This document shows, piece after piece, positions 1-8,459 of a stretch of DNA of 45,175 nt; the stretch's first letter is position 1, and the number at the start of each line of letters is the position of its first letter. Under the pieces are notes generated by a model. That model saw only the letters and a program-made list of their open reading frames with translations, was not told where the DNA came from and searched no databases. The position numbers and the translations under genes were made by a program. The stretch comes from Candidatus Phyllobacterium onerii (lineage in GTDB: Bacteria; Pseudomonadota; Alphaproteobacteria; Rhizobiales; Rhizobiaceae): the NCBI RefSeq assembly GCF_028331445.1, contig NZ_JAQMHX010000024.1, positions 1 to 45,175 on the forward strand, read 5' to 3'.

Positions 1-108
1 AAAATCCATCCCAAAATCTGCTTCCCGAATCTCGTTGCGATGAACGAGAAGGTGACACAGCGACATTTCTACTTTGCAGAAACAGGACATTTTAACTTTG
101 CGCTTACA
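1..108. mobile_element. Terminus of an IS21-family-like insertion sequence (partial)
   Basis: Two related repeats lie side by side: GACATTTCTACTTTGC at 62-77 and GACATTTTAACTTTGC at 86-101, followed by GCTTACA ending at 108. Multiple terminal repeats of the CAAAGT(T/A)(A/G)AAATGTC type, closed by a TG...CA end, are characteristic of IS21-family ends as I know them. Read on the minus strand, the end would start TGTAAGCGC at 108 and the element would extend leftward out of the window. No istA or istB coding sequence is visible in the 60 bases that precede the repeats. The family call is from pattern memory, not a search. Confidence 0.55.
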
Positions 109-175
109 CCCCCATGGGTCCCAAAGATCACATAAGATAGATTATGGAACTGCTGATTGTGGGCAAACGGGCAAT

Positions 176-646
176 TCAGCCTGTAATATCGGCAATTTGC
201 GCCTTGGCAGCTTTGGCCAATGCCTTTGGTTCGCTGGGGAAAACGAAGTTGGTGCCTCCTGCTGCAGCCCACACCACATCGAACTGCATCAGGCTTTCAT
301 CGGCATAAGTCTTGATGTCGATCAGATGTCCCAATGGTGAAACACCGCCAATGGCAAAGCCGGTTTCCTTGCGGATATATTTGGGATCAGCCCTGTGCAA
401 TGCCTCGCCGGTCAGCCTGGCAGCTTTGATAAGGTCCAGCTTGCGTGGACCCGAAACAAGAAACAAATAAAGGTTCTGCGTGTCAGCGCCTTGGAAAATC
501 AAGGATTTGACGATCTGCGCCACGGTGACGCCGCACTGGATCGCCGCAGCTTCTGCCGTATGGGTCGAATCGGACATTTGGCGAATTTCGATATCAAGAC
601 CAGCCGCACGAGCCGCCTGACGGACACGCTCGACGCTTTTGCTCAT
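176..646 (-). CDS. YbaK/EbsC-type aminoacyl-tRNA deacylase
   Basis: A 156-residue single-domain protein of the YbaK/ProX editing family. These hydrolyse mischarged aminoacyl-tRNAs (typically Cys- or Ala-tRNAPro) in the cytosol. The family lysine is visible at K47 in IVKSLIF, and the substrate-loop motif GFAIGGVSPLGH spans about residues 96-107. Length matches stand-alone family members. The start overlaps the stop of the upstream MBL hydrolase by four bases (643-646), so it is the last gene of the minus-strand run. Exact tRNA specificity cannot be read from the sequence. Between its stop and the IS-like end lie only about 70 bases. Confidence 0.9.
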   Translation of the reverse strand: MSKSVERVRQAARAAGLDIEIRQMSDSTHTAEAAAIQCGVTVAQIVKSLIFQGADTQNLYLFLVSGPRKLDLIKAARLTGEALHRADPKYIRKETGFAIGGVSPLGHLIDIKTYADESLMQFDVVWAAAGGTNFVFPSEPKALAKAAKAQIADITG

Positions 647-1452
647 AGCTCGACCTCGAACGACAAACCATCATAGGCAGGCTCGACATTGTCCGGAGTC
701 TCGCGCAGCACAGTTCCATAATCCAGTGGTATGTGCATATGGGTCAAAATGGCTCGACGCGGCTTGAGCTTTCCAATCCATTCTATTGATTCATTTAGTG
801 AAAAATGGCTTGGATGCGTTCTGTATTGCAGCGCATCGATGACCAATGTATCGAGATCGAAGAGTTGTGCTGCGGTCGTATCGGGAAATGCGCTGACATC
901 CGAGCAATAGGCCACATCGGCAATTCGGAACGCTAGAGAAAGAATATCGCCATGGATCTGCGGCAGCGGCAGGAAGCGTATCGCGCCGCCCGGCCCGTCG
1001 ATCTCAAAAGCTTCGTGATGAACAATCTCGTGCGGCCGCAGGATTGGCGGATAACTCGAACCTTCGGGGGTTTTGAAGCAATAGCCAAAACCTTCCATCA
1101 AGCGCCGCTGTGTCATCGCATCAGCATAGATGTCCACCAAGTCGCGGCGATCGATGACGAATGTGCGCAGATCGTCCAGACCATGGATATGGTCAGCATG
1201 CGCATGTGTATAGACAACCGCGTCGAGCTTTCCGGAACCGAAATCGATCATTTGTGAGCGAAAATCCGGTCCCGTGTCGATGATCACAGTCGTCACACCG
1301 CCATGATGCGCGATACGCTCAATCAACATGGCTGCACGCCGGCGCTTGTTCTTCGGCTCGCTCGGATCGCAACTGCCCCAATCGCCATTGATGCGTGGCG
1401 TGCCCGGAGACGAGCCGCAACCAAGAATGGTGAAGCGCAAGCGATCAGGCAT
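643..1452 (-). CDS. MBL-fold metallo-hydrolase, PhnP-like
   Basis: A metallo-beta-lactamase-fold hydrolase of about 269 residues. The N-terminal GCGSSPG (residues 11-17) and the metal-binding HxHxDH (HAHADH, about 83-88) are intact. This subfamily resembles PhnP phosphoribosyl cyclic phosphodiesterases, and rhizobial genomes carry it next to tatD. I chose the ATG at 1452 because relatives begin close to the RLRFTILGCGSSPG strand. A GTG at 1467 is the alternative and would lengthen the overlap with tatD. The true substrate is unknown; a role in nucleotide or phosphonate metabolism is inference. Confidence 0.85.
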   Translation of the reverse strand: MPDRLRFTILGCGSSPGTPRINGDWGSCDPSEPKNKRRRAAMLIERIAHHGGVTTVIIDTGPDFRSQMIDFGSGKLDAVVYTHAHADHIHGLDDLRTFVIDRRDLVDIYADAMTQRRLMEGFGYCFKTPEGSSYPPILRPHEIVHHEAFEIDGPGGAIRFLPLPQIHGDILSLAFRIADVAYCSDVSAFPDTTAAQLFDLDTLVIDALQYRTHPSHFSLNESIEWIGKLKPRRAILTHMHIPLDYGTVLRETPDNVEPAYDGLSFEVEL

Positions 1453-2245
1453 TTGTGGTTCCAGCACTTGGCCTTGGCATCTTGGTAAACAGGCGGAACA
1501 CGTTGTCGGTTGTTATTCTGCCGATCTCGTCTTCACTCACGCCAATCGTCTCGGCCAGTACAGCCGCCGTATGCCGGACAAAGCTCGGCTCGTTGCGATG
1601 GCCGCGATGCGGCATCGGCGCGAGATATGGCGCATCTGTTTCAACCAGGAGCCGATCTCGCGGCACGTTTTTGGCGATTTCGCGTATCTCAGGTGAATTC
1701 TTGAATGTCAGAATACCGGAGAACGACACATAACCGCCGAGGTCTACGCCCACTCGCGCCAGTTCCGCACCGGACGAAAAGCAGTGCAAAATGAAGGGGA
1801 AGGCGCCCTTCCCTGTTTCTTCCATCAGAATTGAAATCATATCATCATCGGCAGCGCGGGCGTGGATGACCAATGGCAAGCCCGTGGCGCGGGAAGCGGC
1901 AATATGAGTGCGGAAACCCTGCGCTTGCGCTTCCGGAGGCGCATAGTCGTAATGGTAGTCAAGTCCGGCTTCGCCGATAGCCACCACCTTCGGATGCTCC
2001 GACAAGCGGAACAGGTCGTCTGCCGTCACATCGAGCTCTTCATGGGCATTGTTGGGGTGCGTTCCAACCGATGCGTAGACGCTGTCATACTGCTCCGCGA
2101 TCTTTATGATATCGCCGAAGCGCCGGACGCGTGTGCAAATCGTTACCAGCCGCGTGATGTTATGATCCGCCGCCCGCTGAACGATGGCATCCCGTTCCTC
2201 GGTAAAATCCGCAAAATCCAGGTGGCAATGACTATCGACAAGCAT
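1445..2245 (-). CDS. TatD family metal-dependent DNase
   Basis: A 266-residue TIM-barrel hydrolase. Metal ligands of the TatD family are all present: the HxH pair in DSHCHLD (residues 4-10), E92 in GEAGLDYH, H128 in VIHA, H154 in HCFSSG and D204 in ETDAPYLAP. Family members are 3'-5' exonucleases on DNA or RNA with roles in repair and quality control. It starts four bases after the metG stop, so it is translationally linked to metG, and it overlaps the MBL hydrolase gene. The metG-tatD pairing is common in bacteria. Confidence 0.93.
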   Translation of the reverse strand: MLVDSHCHLDFADFTEERDAIVQRAADHNITRLVTICTRVRRFGDIIKIAEQYDSVYASVGTHPNNAHEELDVTADDLFRLSEHPKVVAIGEAGLDYHYDYAPPEAQAQGFRTHIAASRATGLPLVIHARAADDDMISILMEETGKGAFPFILHCFSSGAELARVGVDLGGYVSFSGILTFKNSPEIREIAKNVPRDRLLVETDAPYLAPMPHRGHRNEPSFVRHTAAVLAETIGVSEDEIGRITTDNVFRLFTKMPRPSAGTTNA

Positions 2246-2249
2246 GGAA

Positions 2250-3797
2250 CTAGTCTGCTTTTTCTGCTTCGACGTAGCGCGGGAAGATCGGCTGCGGTGC
2301 CGGGAGATCGGTGCCAGGTATCAATTCGCTAGCCCTCAGATCGGCAAAATCCCGCTTGTCCGCCGGCACGGCAAGGATATCGAGCAGCTTGGCCGCTGAT
2401 CCCGGCATGAATGGCTGACAAAGAATGCCGACACGGCGGATCACTTCTGCCGTCACATAGAGAACCGTTTCCATGCGTGCCGGATCGGTTTTCTTGAGCG
2501 CCCACGGCTCCTGTGCGGCGAAATAACGGTTGGCTTCAGCCACAACACCGAAGATCGCCGCCAGCGCCTGATGGAGTGCTTGGCTGGCAACCGCCTTGCG
2601 AGCGGTATCGAGCGCCGCCACGGCTTGATCGAGAATAGCCTTATCTGCGTCGGTCAACGCGCCCGGCTGTGGAACCTTGGCATCGCAGTTCTTTGCAATC
2701 ATCGACAATGAACGCTGCGCCAGATTGCCGAGATCATTGGCGAGGTCGGCGTTCGTCCGGTTGACGATCGCCTCATGGCTATAGTTGCCATCCTGACCGA
2801 ACGGGATTTCCCGAAGCAGGAAATAACGCAATTGATCGAGGCCGTAATGCTCCACCAATGCAGTCGGATCAATAACGTTGCCAACCGATTTCGACATTTT
2901 CTCGCCGCGGTTGAACACAAAGCCATGGCCGAAAACGCGCTTCGGGAGTTCGATACCAGCGGACCATAGAAAAGCTGGCCAATAGACCGAATGGAAGCGG
3001 ATAATATCCTTGCCGATGATATGAACGTCAGCTGGCCAATAGCGCCAACGCTCGGCGTTTTCATCGGGATAGCCCGCGGCGGTGATGTAATTCGTCAGCG
3101 CATCGACCCAAACATACATGACGTGCTTTTCATCGCCCGGAACCGGAATACCCCAATCGAAGGTTGTGCGCGACACAGACAGGTCCCTGAGACCTGATTT
3201 GACGAAGGAAACCACCTCGTTGCGCCGCTCATCCGGACCAATGAAACCCGGATTGTCCGCATAAAGCTTCAGCAAACGGTCCTGATAGGCCGAGAGGCGG
3301 AAGAAATAACTCTCTTCTTCAATCCACTCCACGGGCGTTCCCTGCGGACCATAGCGCACATTGTCGGCACGCAGCTCCGTCTCTTCTTCCTGGTAATACG
3401 CTTCATCGCGCACGGAATACCATCCGGCATAACCACCTTTGTAGATGTCCCCGGCATCGGCCATCTTCTGCCAGATGGCTTGCGAAGATTTATAATGCCG
3501 CTCTTCGGTTGTGCGAATGAAATCATCATAGGAAGCATTCAAAAGATGCCCCATGTCACGGAAAAGCTTGGCATTTCTGTCGGCAAGTTCGCGGGGCGTA
3601 ATGCCCTCTTTACGCGCGGTCTGCAGCATCTTGATGCCGTGTTCGTCCGTGCCACTCAGGAACAGCACGTCCTTGCCGTCGTGACGATTGAAGCGCGCGA
3701 TCGCATCGGTCGCGATGAGCTCATAGGCATGGCCGATGTGCGGGCTACCGTTTGGATAGGAAATGGCGGTTGTGATGTAAAATGTTTCGCGGCTCAT
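2250..3797 (-). CDS. metG: Methionyl-tRNA synthetase
   Basis: A 515-residue class I aminoacyl-tRNA synthetase that charges tRNA-Met in the cytosol. It shows the HIGH signature (residues 20-23, in SPHIGHAYE), the KMSKS loop (300-304) and the FLSGTDEHG block near 46-54. The zinc-knuckle cysteines of long MetG forms are absent from the [16 protein letters not shown] region, placing it with the shorter zinc-free type. The frame opens further upstream to 3881, but family proteins begin M(S)[15 protein letters not shown], so the ATG at 3797 is preferred. A 96-base gap separates it from holB. Confidence 0.97.
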   Translation of the reverse strand: MSRETFYITTAISYPNGSPHIGHAYELIATDAIARFNRHDGKDVLFLSGTDEHGIKMLQTARKEGITPRELADRNAKLFRDMGHLLNASYDDFIRTTEERHYKSSQAIWQKMADAGDIYKGGYAGWYSVRDEAYYQEEETELRADNVRYGPQGTPVEWIEEESYFFRLSAYQDRLLKLYADNPGFIGPDERRNEVVSFVKSGLRDLSVSRTTFDWGIPVPGDEKHVMYVWVDALTNYITAAGYPDENAERWRYWPADVHIIGKDIIRFHSVYWPAFLWSAGIELPKRVFGHGFVFNRGEKMSKSVGNVIDPTALVEHYGLDQLRYFLLREIPFGQDGNYSHEAIVNRTNADLANDLGNLAQRSLSMIAKNCDAKVPQPGALTDADKAILDQAVAALDTARKAVASQALHQALAAIFGVVAEANRYFAAQEPWALKKTDPARMETVLYVTAEVIRRVGILCQPFMPGSAAKLLDILAVPADKRDFADLRASELIPGTDLPAPQPIFPRYVEAEKAD

Positions 3798-3893
3798 GCG
3801 TGACCTGATTTCGTCTTTGGTTTGGGCATCTTGGGAAAAAAACGTCTGGCTGACATAACGCAAGTCGGACCTGATTGCCATACCGGCAGACCT

Positions 3894-4952
3894 CTATCTG
3901 CCCGATAGAGCGCGGTGCATTCTCTCCAGGAAAATAAGAACGGTCTGCTTGCGGTCGAGATTGAAAGCAGCGGCTTCCCTCGCCTCGTTCTGCATGTCCT
4001 GCCAGATACCGGACCAGCGGTTCGCCTGCGAAACATCGCCCTGCTCTGCGCTAAGCCGCGCCTTCACTGCAATGCGCCCCAAAAGATCATCGAGGAAAAG
4101 ATCGTACTGGATCTCGGCGTCGCGTCCGGACAGCGCCGTTGCCAGTGCGTGGGCTTTGGGCACGTCGAACACAGGATTGCTCAGGATAGCATCGGTTGCC
4201 CCCGAAATTTCCAGCCCTCCAAATGCCAGCAACAAGGCAGCTTTCCGAACACTGCCGTCCGCATGGGCGATGAGCGAATCCGCGTCGGGCAATTGTTCGG
4301 TATCGAGCCTGATTGCCGACAGAGCAGCGAGCAGGTCCTGGCGTTCAAGCGGTTCAAAACGGATCGATTGGCAACGGGAGCGGATTGTCGGTAATAACCG
4401 GCCGGAAGAATGCGAGATCAGAATGAACAGGGTTCGCTGCGGCGGCTCCTCAAGAGTCTTCAGTAACGCATTGGCCGCATTGCGGTTCATGTCATCTGCA
4501 GGATCAACAACGACGATACGCCACGCGCCATCATGGGAGGTCCTGTTGAGGAAATGCGCGACGCGCCTGATCTCATCAACCGTGATGCCTGTCTTGAACT
4601 TGCCCGTCTTGGCATCTATCGGGCGGCTGATATGCAGCACGGACAGATGTGTTCCGCTCGCAAGTTGCCGGTAAGGCGCAACTGTGAAATTCGGCTCTGC
4701 AAGCGTCAGTGGTGCCTCGCGTTCCGCAGGATATCGCAACATGTGACCAGCTAGGTGGAACGCCAGAGTTGCCTTTCCGACACCCTGTGGACCCTCGAGC
4801 AATAGCGCGTGATGCATCTGGCCCGACTGATAGGATTGCGCGAGAAAAGACCTTATCCCGGCGTGACCGAACAATGCGGGATTGGCCGAAGGTGCAGGAA
4901 CACCATCGATAGTATCGTGGGTTGCCGGCACGTCGAGGGTGGTGTCGCTCAT
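3894..4952 (-). CDS. holB: DNA polymerase III delta' subunit
   Basis: A 352-residue clamp-loader subunit of the AAA+ family, acting with DnaX and HolA to load the beta clamp. The P-loop GPQGVGKAT lies at about 54-62. The LLKTLEEPP block is near 163-171, followed by the SRC motif (192-194) that supplies the arginine finger. The zinc-binding cysteine cluster of the E. coli protein is not evident, as in other rhizobial versions. Its start overlaps the tmk stop by four bases (4949-4952), so the two are translationally coupled; tmk-holB coupling is typical. Confidence 0.95.
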   Translation of the reverse strand: MSDTTLDVPATHDTIDGVPAPSANPALFGHAGIRSFLAQSYQSGQMHHALLLEGPQGVGKATLAFHLAGHMLRYPAEREAPLTLAEPNFTVAPYRQLASGTHLSVLHISRPIDAKTGKFKTGITVDEIRRVAHFLNRTSHDGAWRIVVVDPADDMNRNAANALLKTLEEPPQRTLFILISHSSGRLLPTIRSRCQSIRFEPLERQDLLAALSAIRLDTEQLPDADSLIAHADGSVRKAALLLAFGGLEISGATDAILSNPVFDVPKAHALATALSGRDAEIQYDLFLDDLLGRIAVKARLSAEQGDVSQANRWSGIWQDMQNEAREAAAFNLDRKQTVLIFLERMHRALSGR

Positions 4953-5650
4953 TTCGCCACCTCGATGCCTTGCTTCGTCTTCAGGCCGCGGCTGGTCTTC
5001 AACCCGTCGACCAGTGCGGCGATGTCAGCTGCAATCTCATCGGCCGGGCGATTTGCAGCGATCACTTTGCAGCGCTCGGGTTCTGCAGTCGCGATGGCAA
5101 GATAGGCGTCACGGCGCTTGCGGTGCAGATCGATTGTTTCCTTCTCGAAGCGGTCGGCAGTCGCTGCCCCACGCCGTGCATGGGCGCGTTGCAGACCGAC
5201 CTCGGCGGGCAAGTCAAGGATGATCGTCATATCCGGCATGAGACCGTGGATGGCGGCGCGTTCAATAGCGCGCATCAAATCCGGATCGAGATTGCCGGTC
5301 ACACCCTGATAGACGCGACTGGAGTCGATGTAGCGGTCGCAAAGCACCATCTGGCCAACCTTCAGCGCTTGACGTATGACTTGCTCCACATGGTCGTTGC
5401 GCGCCGCGGCAAACAGCAAGGCTTCCATGGCCGGGCCGAAAGGTTCGGCGGCGCCGCTCAATATGACATGGCGCACGGCTTCCGCACCCGGCGAACCGCC
5501 TGGCTCGCGCGTTACCAGCACATCATCGCCATCGGCGCGCAAATGATCCGCTAACCGGCCAATCTGTGTGGATTTGCCCGCGCCCTCGCCGCCCTCAAAT
5601 GTTACGAATAGTCCTTGCACGCCACCAGTTGTCTTTCGATGCGGAGTCAC
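4949..5650 (-). CDS. tmk: Thymidylate kinase
   Basis: A 233-residue dTMP kinase that makes dTDP for DNA synthesis. The P-loop [11 protein letters not shown] (about 18-28), the TREPGG motif (about 47-52) and the [12 protein letters not shown] dTMP-binding motif (about 105-116) are complete. The lid is of the alphaproteobacterial type with [13 protein letters not shown]. It lies 56 bases downstream of the carboxypeptidase-like gene and overlaps holB, in the usual rhizobial order. Confidence 0.96.
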   Translation of the reverse strand: MTPHRKTTGGVQGLFVTFEGGEGAGKSTQIGRLADHLRADGDDVLVTREPGGSPGAEAVRHVILSGAAEPFGPAMEALLFAAARNDHVEQVIRQALKVGQMVLCDRYIDSSRVYQGVTGNLDPDLMRAIERAAIHGLMPDMTIILDLPAEVGLQRAHARRGAATADRFEKETIDLHRKRRDAYLAIATAEPERCKVIAANRPADEIAADIAALVDGLKTSRGLKTKQGIEVAK

Positions 5651-5706
5651 TGTCTGATGTAGATGGTTCTAGCCTCCGCAAAAGAAAAGGTCGAGGCGGG
5701 ATTGTC

Positions 5707-6918
5707 TTAGAAATCGAGTCGCCGGACCCAACCTGTCGTCAATTCGAATACCGCATCGAGCGAACGCTTTTTCAGATCACCACTCTCAATTGCTTCCGAC
5801 GTATAGACCGGCGTTTCCTGGACGAGTGCATCGCCGATCCATATCCGCAATGTGCCGACCGGCTGATCGGCTTTCAGCGGTGCCACCAATGGCCCTTGAT
5901 AGACAACGTGCGCCTTCAGACGGTCGCGATTGGCCACCGGGATGAGAATACTGATTTTCTCATGCGCTTTAAGAGCGACAGCTGATTTGGTCCCGCCAAA
6001 CACACTGGCCCCGCCAACGATTTCACCCTCAGCGAAGATTTCAGCCTCCTCGAAGGCTTGATACGCCCATTCGAAGATGCGCTTGGACTCCTCGGCACGC
6101 TCCTTGTCGCTAGCGAGGCCGCTCAGCGCAACGATATAACGCCGACCGTTCCGCTCCGTAGCGCCGACGATACCATAGCCGGACTGTTCGGTGTAGCCGG
6201 TACCCATCCCGTCGGCGCCGATATCGAGGCGCAGCAGTGGGTTGCGATTGCGCTGGAAGATATTATTCCAGGTGAAATTATCCTGCGCATAGGTTCGGTA
6301 ATATTCGGGATATTCGTGTTTGATGTGGCGCGCCAAAGTGACGAGATCTGTCAGCGAAACCCTTTGCTTCGGATCAGGTAGCCCGGTCGAGTTGGTGAAG
6401 GTTGAGCTCTTCAGGCCAATTTCCTTCGCCCGGGCGTTCATCATCTCAGCGAATTTCTGTTCCGAGCCGGCAATGCCCTCGGCGAGGACAATACAGCCAT
6501 CATTGGCCGATTGGACGATAACCCCCTGGATCAAGTCGCCAACGCTGATGTAGGATTTCAGCTTGGCAAACATGGTCGAACCGCCCGATGGCGCGCCGCC
6601 TGTTCGCCAGGCATTCTCGCTCACCATGTATTGTGTCGATGGCGTGATCTCGCCTGTCTTGAGCGCGTGGAATACCACTTCCATGGTCATCAACTTGGCA
6701 AGCGCGGCCGGCTCGATCAGTGTGTCAGGCGATTTTGCATAGAGGATCGTGCCGGTCTGGTCCTCGACCATCAACGCCTGCTTGGCCTTGGTATCAAACA
6801 GCGCATCCTGGGCGTTCGTCCCGCCAGCTGAAGCGAGAGTCATGGCCGCGCCAAGAGCAAGAATACGAAGTGGCGCAGTCAGAGAACGTCCAAGCCGTTC
6901 GATATCAATTGCCGTCAT
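5707..6918 (-). CDS. DacA/PBP5-like protein with degenerate active site
   Basis: A protein of about 403 residues with a signal peptide, an S11 peptidase (penicillin-binding) domain and a C-terminal PBP5-type beta domain. Active relatives trim the terminal D-Ala of peptidoglycan in the periplasm. Two catalytic motifs are altered. The SxxK nucleophile reads PAALAKLMT, with GCG (Ala) at 6703-6705 where Ser is expected. The KTG motif reads GMGTGYTE, with GGT (Gly) at 6202-6204 where Lys is expected. The third motif, SAN in VQSANDG, is intact, and there is no frameshift. It may be a regulatory or binding pseudoenzyme. The start is uncertain: ATG at 6918 gives least overlap with rlpA, with ATG 6936 and GTG 6945 as alternatives. 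Confidence 0.88.
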   Translation of the reverse strand: MTAIDIERLGRSLTAPLRILALGAAMTLASAGGTNAQDALFDTKAKQALMVEDQTGTILYAKSPDTLIEPAALAKLMTMEVVFHALKTGEITPSTQYMVSENAWRTGGAPSGGSTMFAKLKSYISVGDLIQGVIVQSANDGCIVLAEGIAGSEQKFAEMMNARAKEIGLKSSTFTNSTGLPDPKQRVSLTDLVTLARHIKHEYPEYYRTYAQDNFTWNNIFQRNRNPLLRLDIGADGMGTGYTEQSGYGIVGATERNGRRYIVALSGLASDKERAEESKRIFEWAYQAFEEAEIFAEGEIVGGASVFGGTKSAVALKAHEKISILIPVANRDRLKAHVVYQGPLVAPLKADQPVGTLRIWIGDALVQETPVYTSEAIESGDLKKRSLDAVFELTTGWVRRLDF

Positions 6919-8212
6919 CACGGACGACGAATGCATCGACGGCACCAGCCTTCCACGCCGCCTGAAGCAGAGTGTCGGCGTTCTTTCCAGCGCTTGCCCG
7001 CGCGATCATAGCAATACGAGGCCCTTCGGGGCTGGCAATTTCAGACAGTTCCACCTTGCCAAGCGGGCCAAGCGCGGACATCACTCTTCGGGCTTCTGCC
7101 TTGTTGGCAAACAGGCCGACATCGATATATTCGCCCGAACCACCGGCGGCTTGCGGCATGTCGCTCATACCCTTCCATGCAGTCGAAACAGCCTCTGGCG
7201 AAAGCAGGCTGTTTGCGGCTTGCACGGTGCTGTTCGCACTTGCGACGCGCTCGCTGGCGTAGGAGCTGACGAATGGAGACACCTGCTTGCCACCCTTGAG
7301 CGAGCCAATAAGGATCGTGGGCTTGTCATCGATATAGGGCCCGATCAGCGGTAGAACCGGAACGATGTCCATGTTGAAGGAAAGTCCTGAATCGTCCACG
7401 GGAGCCATCGCCTGCTGTGGTGCTGCAAGCTGAGCTGCCTGACCGTTCAGGGACATCGGTTGGCTACTGAGGCTCGCCACCTGGATACCGGTTGGCTCAG
7501 GCTGCGCCATGCCTGGAATGGCGACAGGTGCATGCCGCGTCGGCGTCGGCCCATTCATGGCGATCATCACGCCCGAAGCTGGCTGCCCAATCGGATCCGG
7601 TGCGCCGGGACCGCGGTAGGAAGCCATCAGGAAATTATCATCGCGCCCTTCCAGTGGTGCACGCCCGACATATTCGACTTTCACATTGGCTGTGCCGGTA
7701 TCATGATAGTCGAGGACCTGCGCTGCACGTTGTGAAAGATCGATCAGGCGATTGCTGTGGTAGGGGCCGCGATCATTGACGCGGACGATAACCGAACTGC
7801 CATTGGTCAGGTTGGTAACACGGGCGTAGCTCGGCAAAGGCATCGTCGGATGCGCGGCCGAGAGGTGATTCATGTCGTACACTTCGCCATTGGCGGTCAG
7901 GCGGCCATGGAAGGCGGAGCCATACCAGGAAGCCCTGCCCTTGCGGACATAACCCGGCTCTTCCCTGGGATAATACCATTTACCTGCAACCTGATATGGG
8001 CGGCCGGTCTGGTTGCGCCCCCCGCCGCGTGGCATGTTGCGGAAATCGGTGACGACGCGCGGACTGGCTTTCACACCATATTCTGCCTCGGCGAAATATT
8101 CCTTGCCATGGGTTCGCTTGGCGACTTTGATCTGCGGCGACGATGCACAGGCTGCCATCAGGGCGCCCACTGCAACTACTCCCACAACGCGAAAAGCTTT
8201 GGCTTTTGACAA
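6905..8212 (-). CDS. rlpA: RlpA-type septal ring lytic transglycosylase lipoprotein with SPOR domain
   Basis: A 435-residue lipoprotein. The signal peptide ends in a lipobox with C22 (LMAACAS). The double-psi beta-barrel RlpA domain spans about residues 90-182 and has the family H121 (SAAHPTMPLPS) and D147 (VRVNDRGPY). A Pro/Gln/Ala-rich linker follows, then a C-terminal SPOR domain (about 360-430, YIDVGLFANKAEA) that binds denuded glycan strands at the septum. Family members cleave or bind naked glycans during daughter-cell separation. It overlaps the carboxypeptidase-like gene and leads the minus-strand run, so the operon promoter probably lies in 8213-8459. Confidence 0.9.
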   Translation of the reverse strand: MSKAKAFRVVGVVAVGALMAACASSPQIKVAKRTHGKEYFAEAEYGVKASPRVVTDFRNMPRGGGRNQTGRPYQVAGKWYYPREEPGYVRKGRASWYGSAFHGRLTANGEVYDMNHLSAAHPTMPLPSYARVTNLTNGSSVIVRVNDRGPYHSNRLIDLSQRAAQVLDYHDTGTANVKVEYVGRAPLEGRDDNFLMASYRGPGAPDPIGQPASGVMIAMNGPTPTRHAPVAIPGMAQPEPTGIQVASLSSQPMSLNGQAAQLAAPQQAMAPVDDSGLSFNMDIVPVLPLIGPYIDDKPTILIGSLKGGKQVSPFVSSYASERVASANSTVQAANSLLSPEAVSTAWKGMSDMPQAAGGSGEYIDVGLFANKAEARRVMSALGPLGKVELSEIASPEGPRIAMIARASAGKNADTLLQAAWKAGAVDAFVVRDDGN

Positions 8213-8459
8213 TGCAAACCGCCGGCCGCGTGGGCCGCCCCCAAGGATTTTGTAATTTGATAGACAGATCAGAATGCTGGCGCAACCCCGAGACCCATCA
8301 TGGCAGCTGCACCAACTGTATAAATACCACCGATAGGTTGATACCAGCTTAACAATATCTGGCCGCCGCTCTCTATTATCGCGTTCTTAAACGCCACCAG
8401 CGGTATGTGTTTCGGGTTGGTTCACTTTTTGTGTTCGACGGACTCATACTATGAGTTGT
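8213..8459. other. Intergenic region upstream of rlpA with a 15-bp palindrome
   Basis: A 247-base gap between the rlpA start and the mscS stop, both minus strand. It must carry the rlpA operon promoter, but I cannot assign clear -35/-10 boxes. ACTCATACTATGAGT at 8442-8456 is a perfect palindrome about one central base, four bases beyond the mscS stop. No T-run follows on the minus strand, so it is a weak terminator candidate and could equally be a protein-binding site. Confidence 0.3.

Noticed and set aside
4882..5554. Plus-strand frames of 113 and 210 codons over holB and tmk
   Set aside because: They run antisense to two clearly conserved genes and show no domain features.
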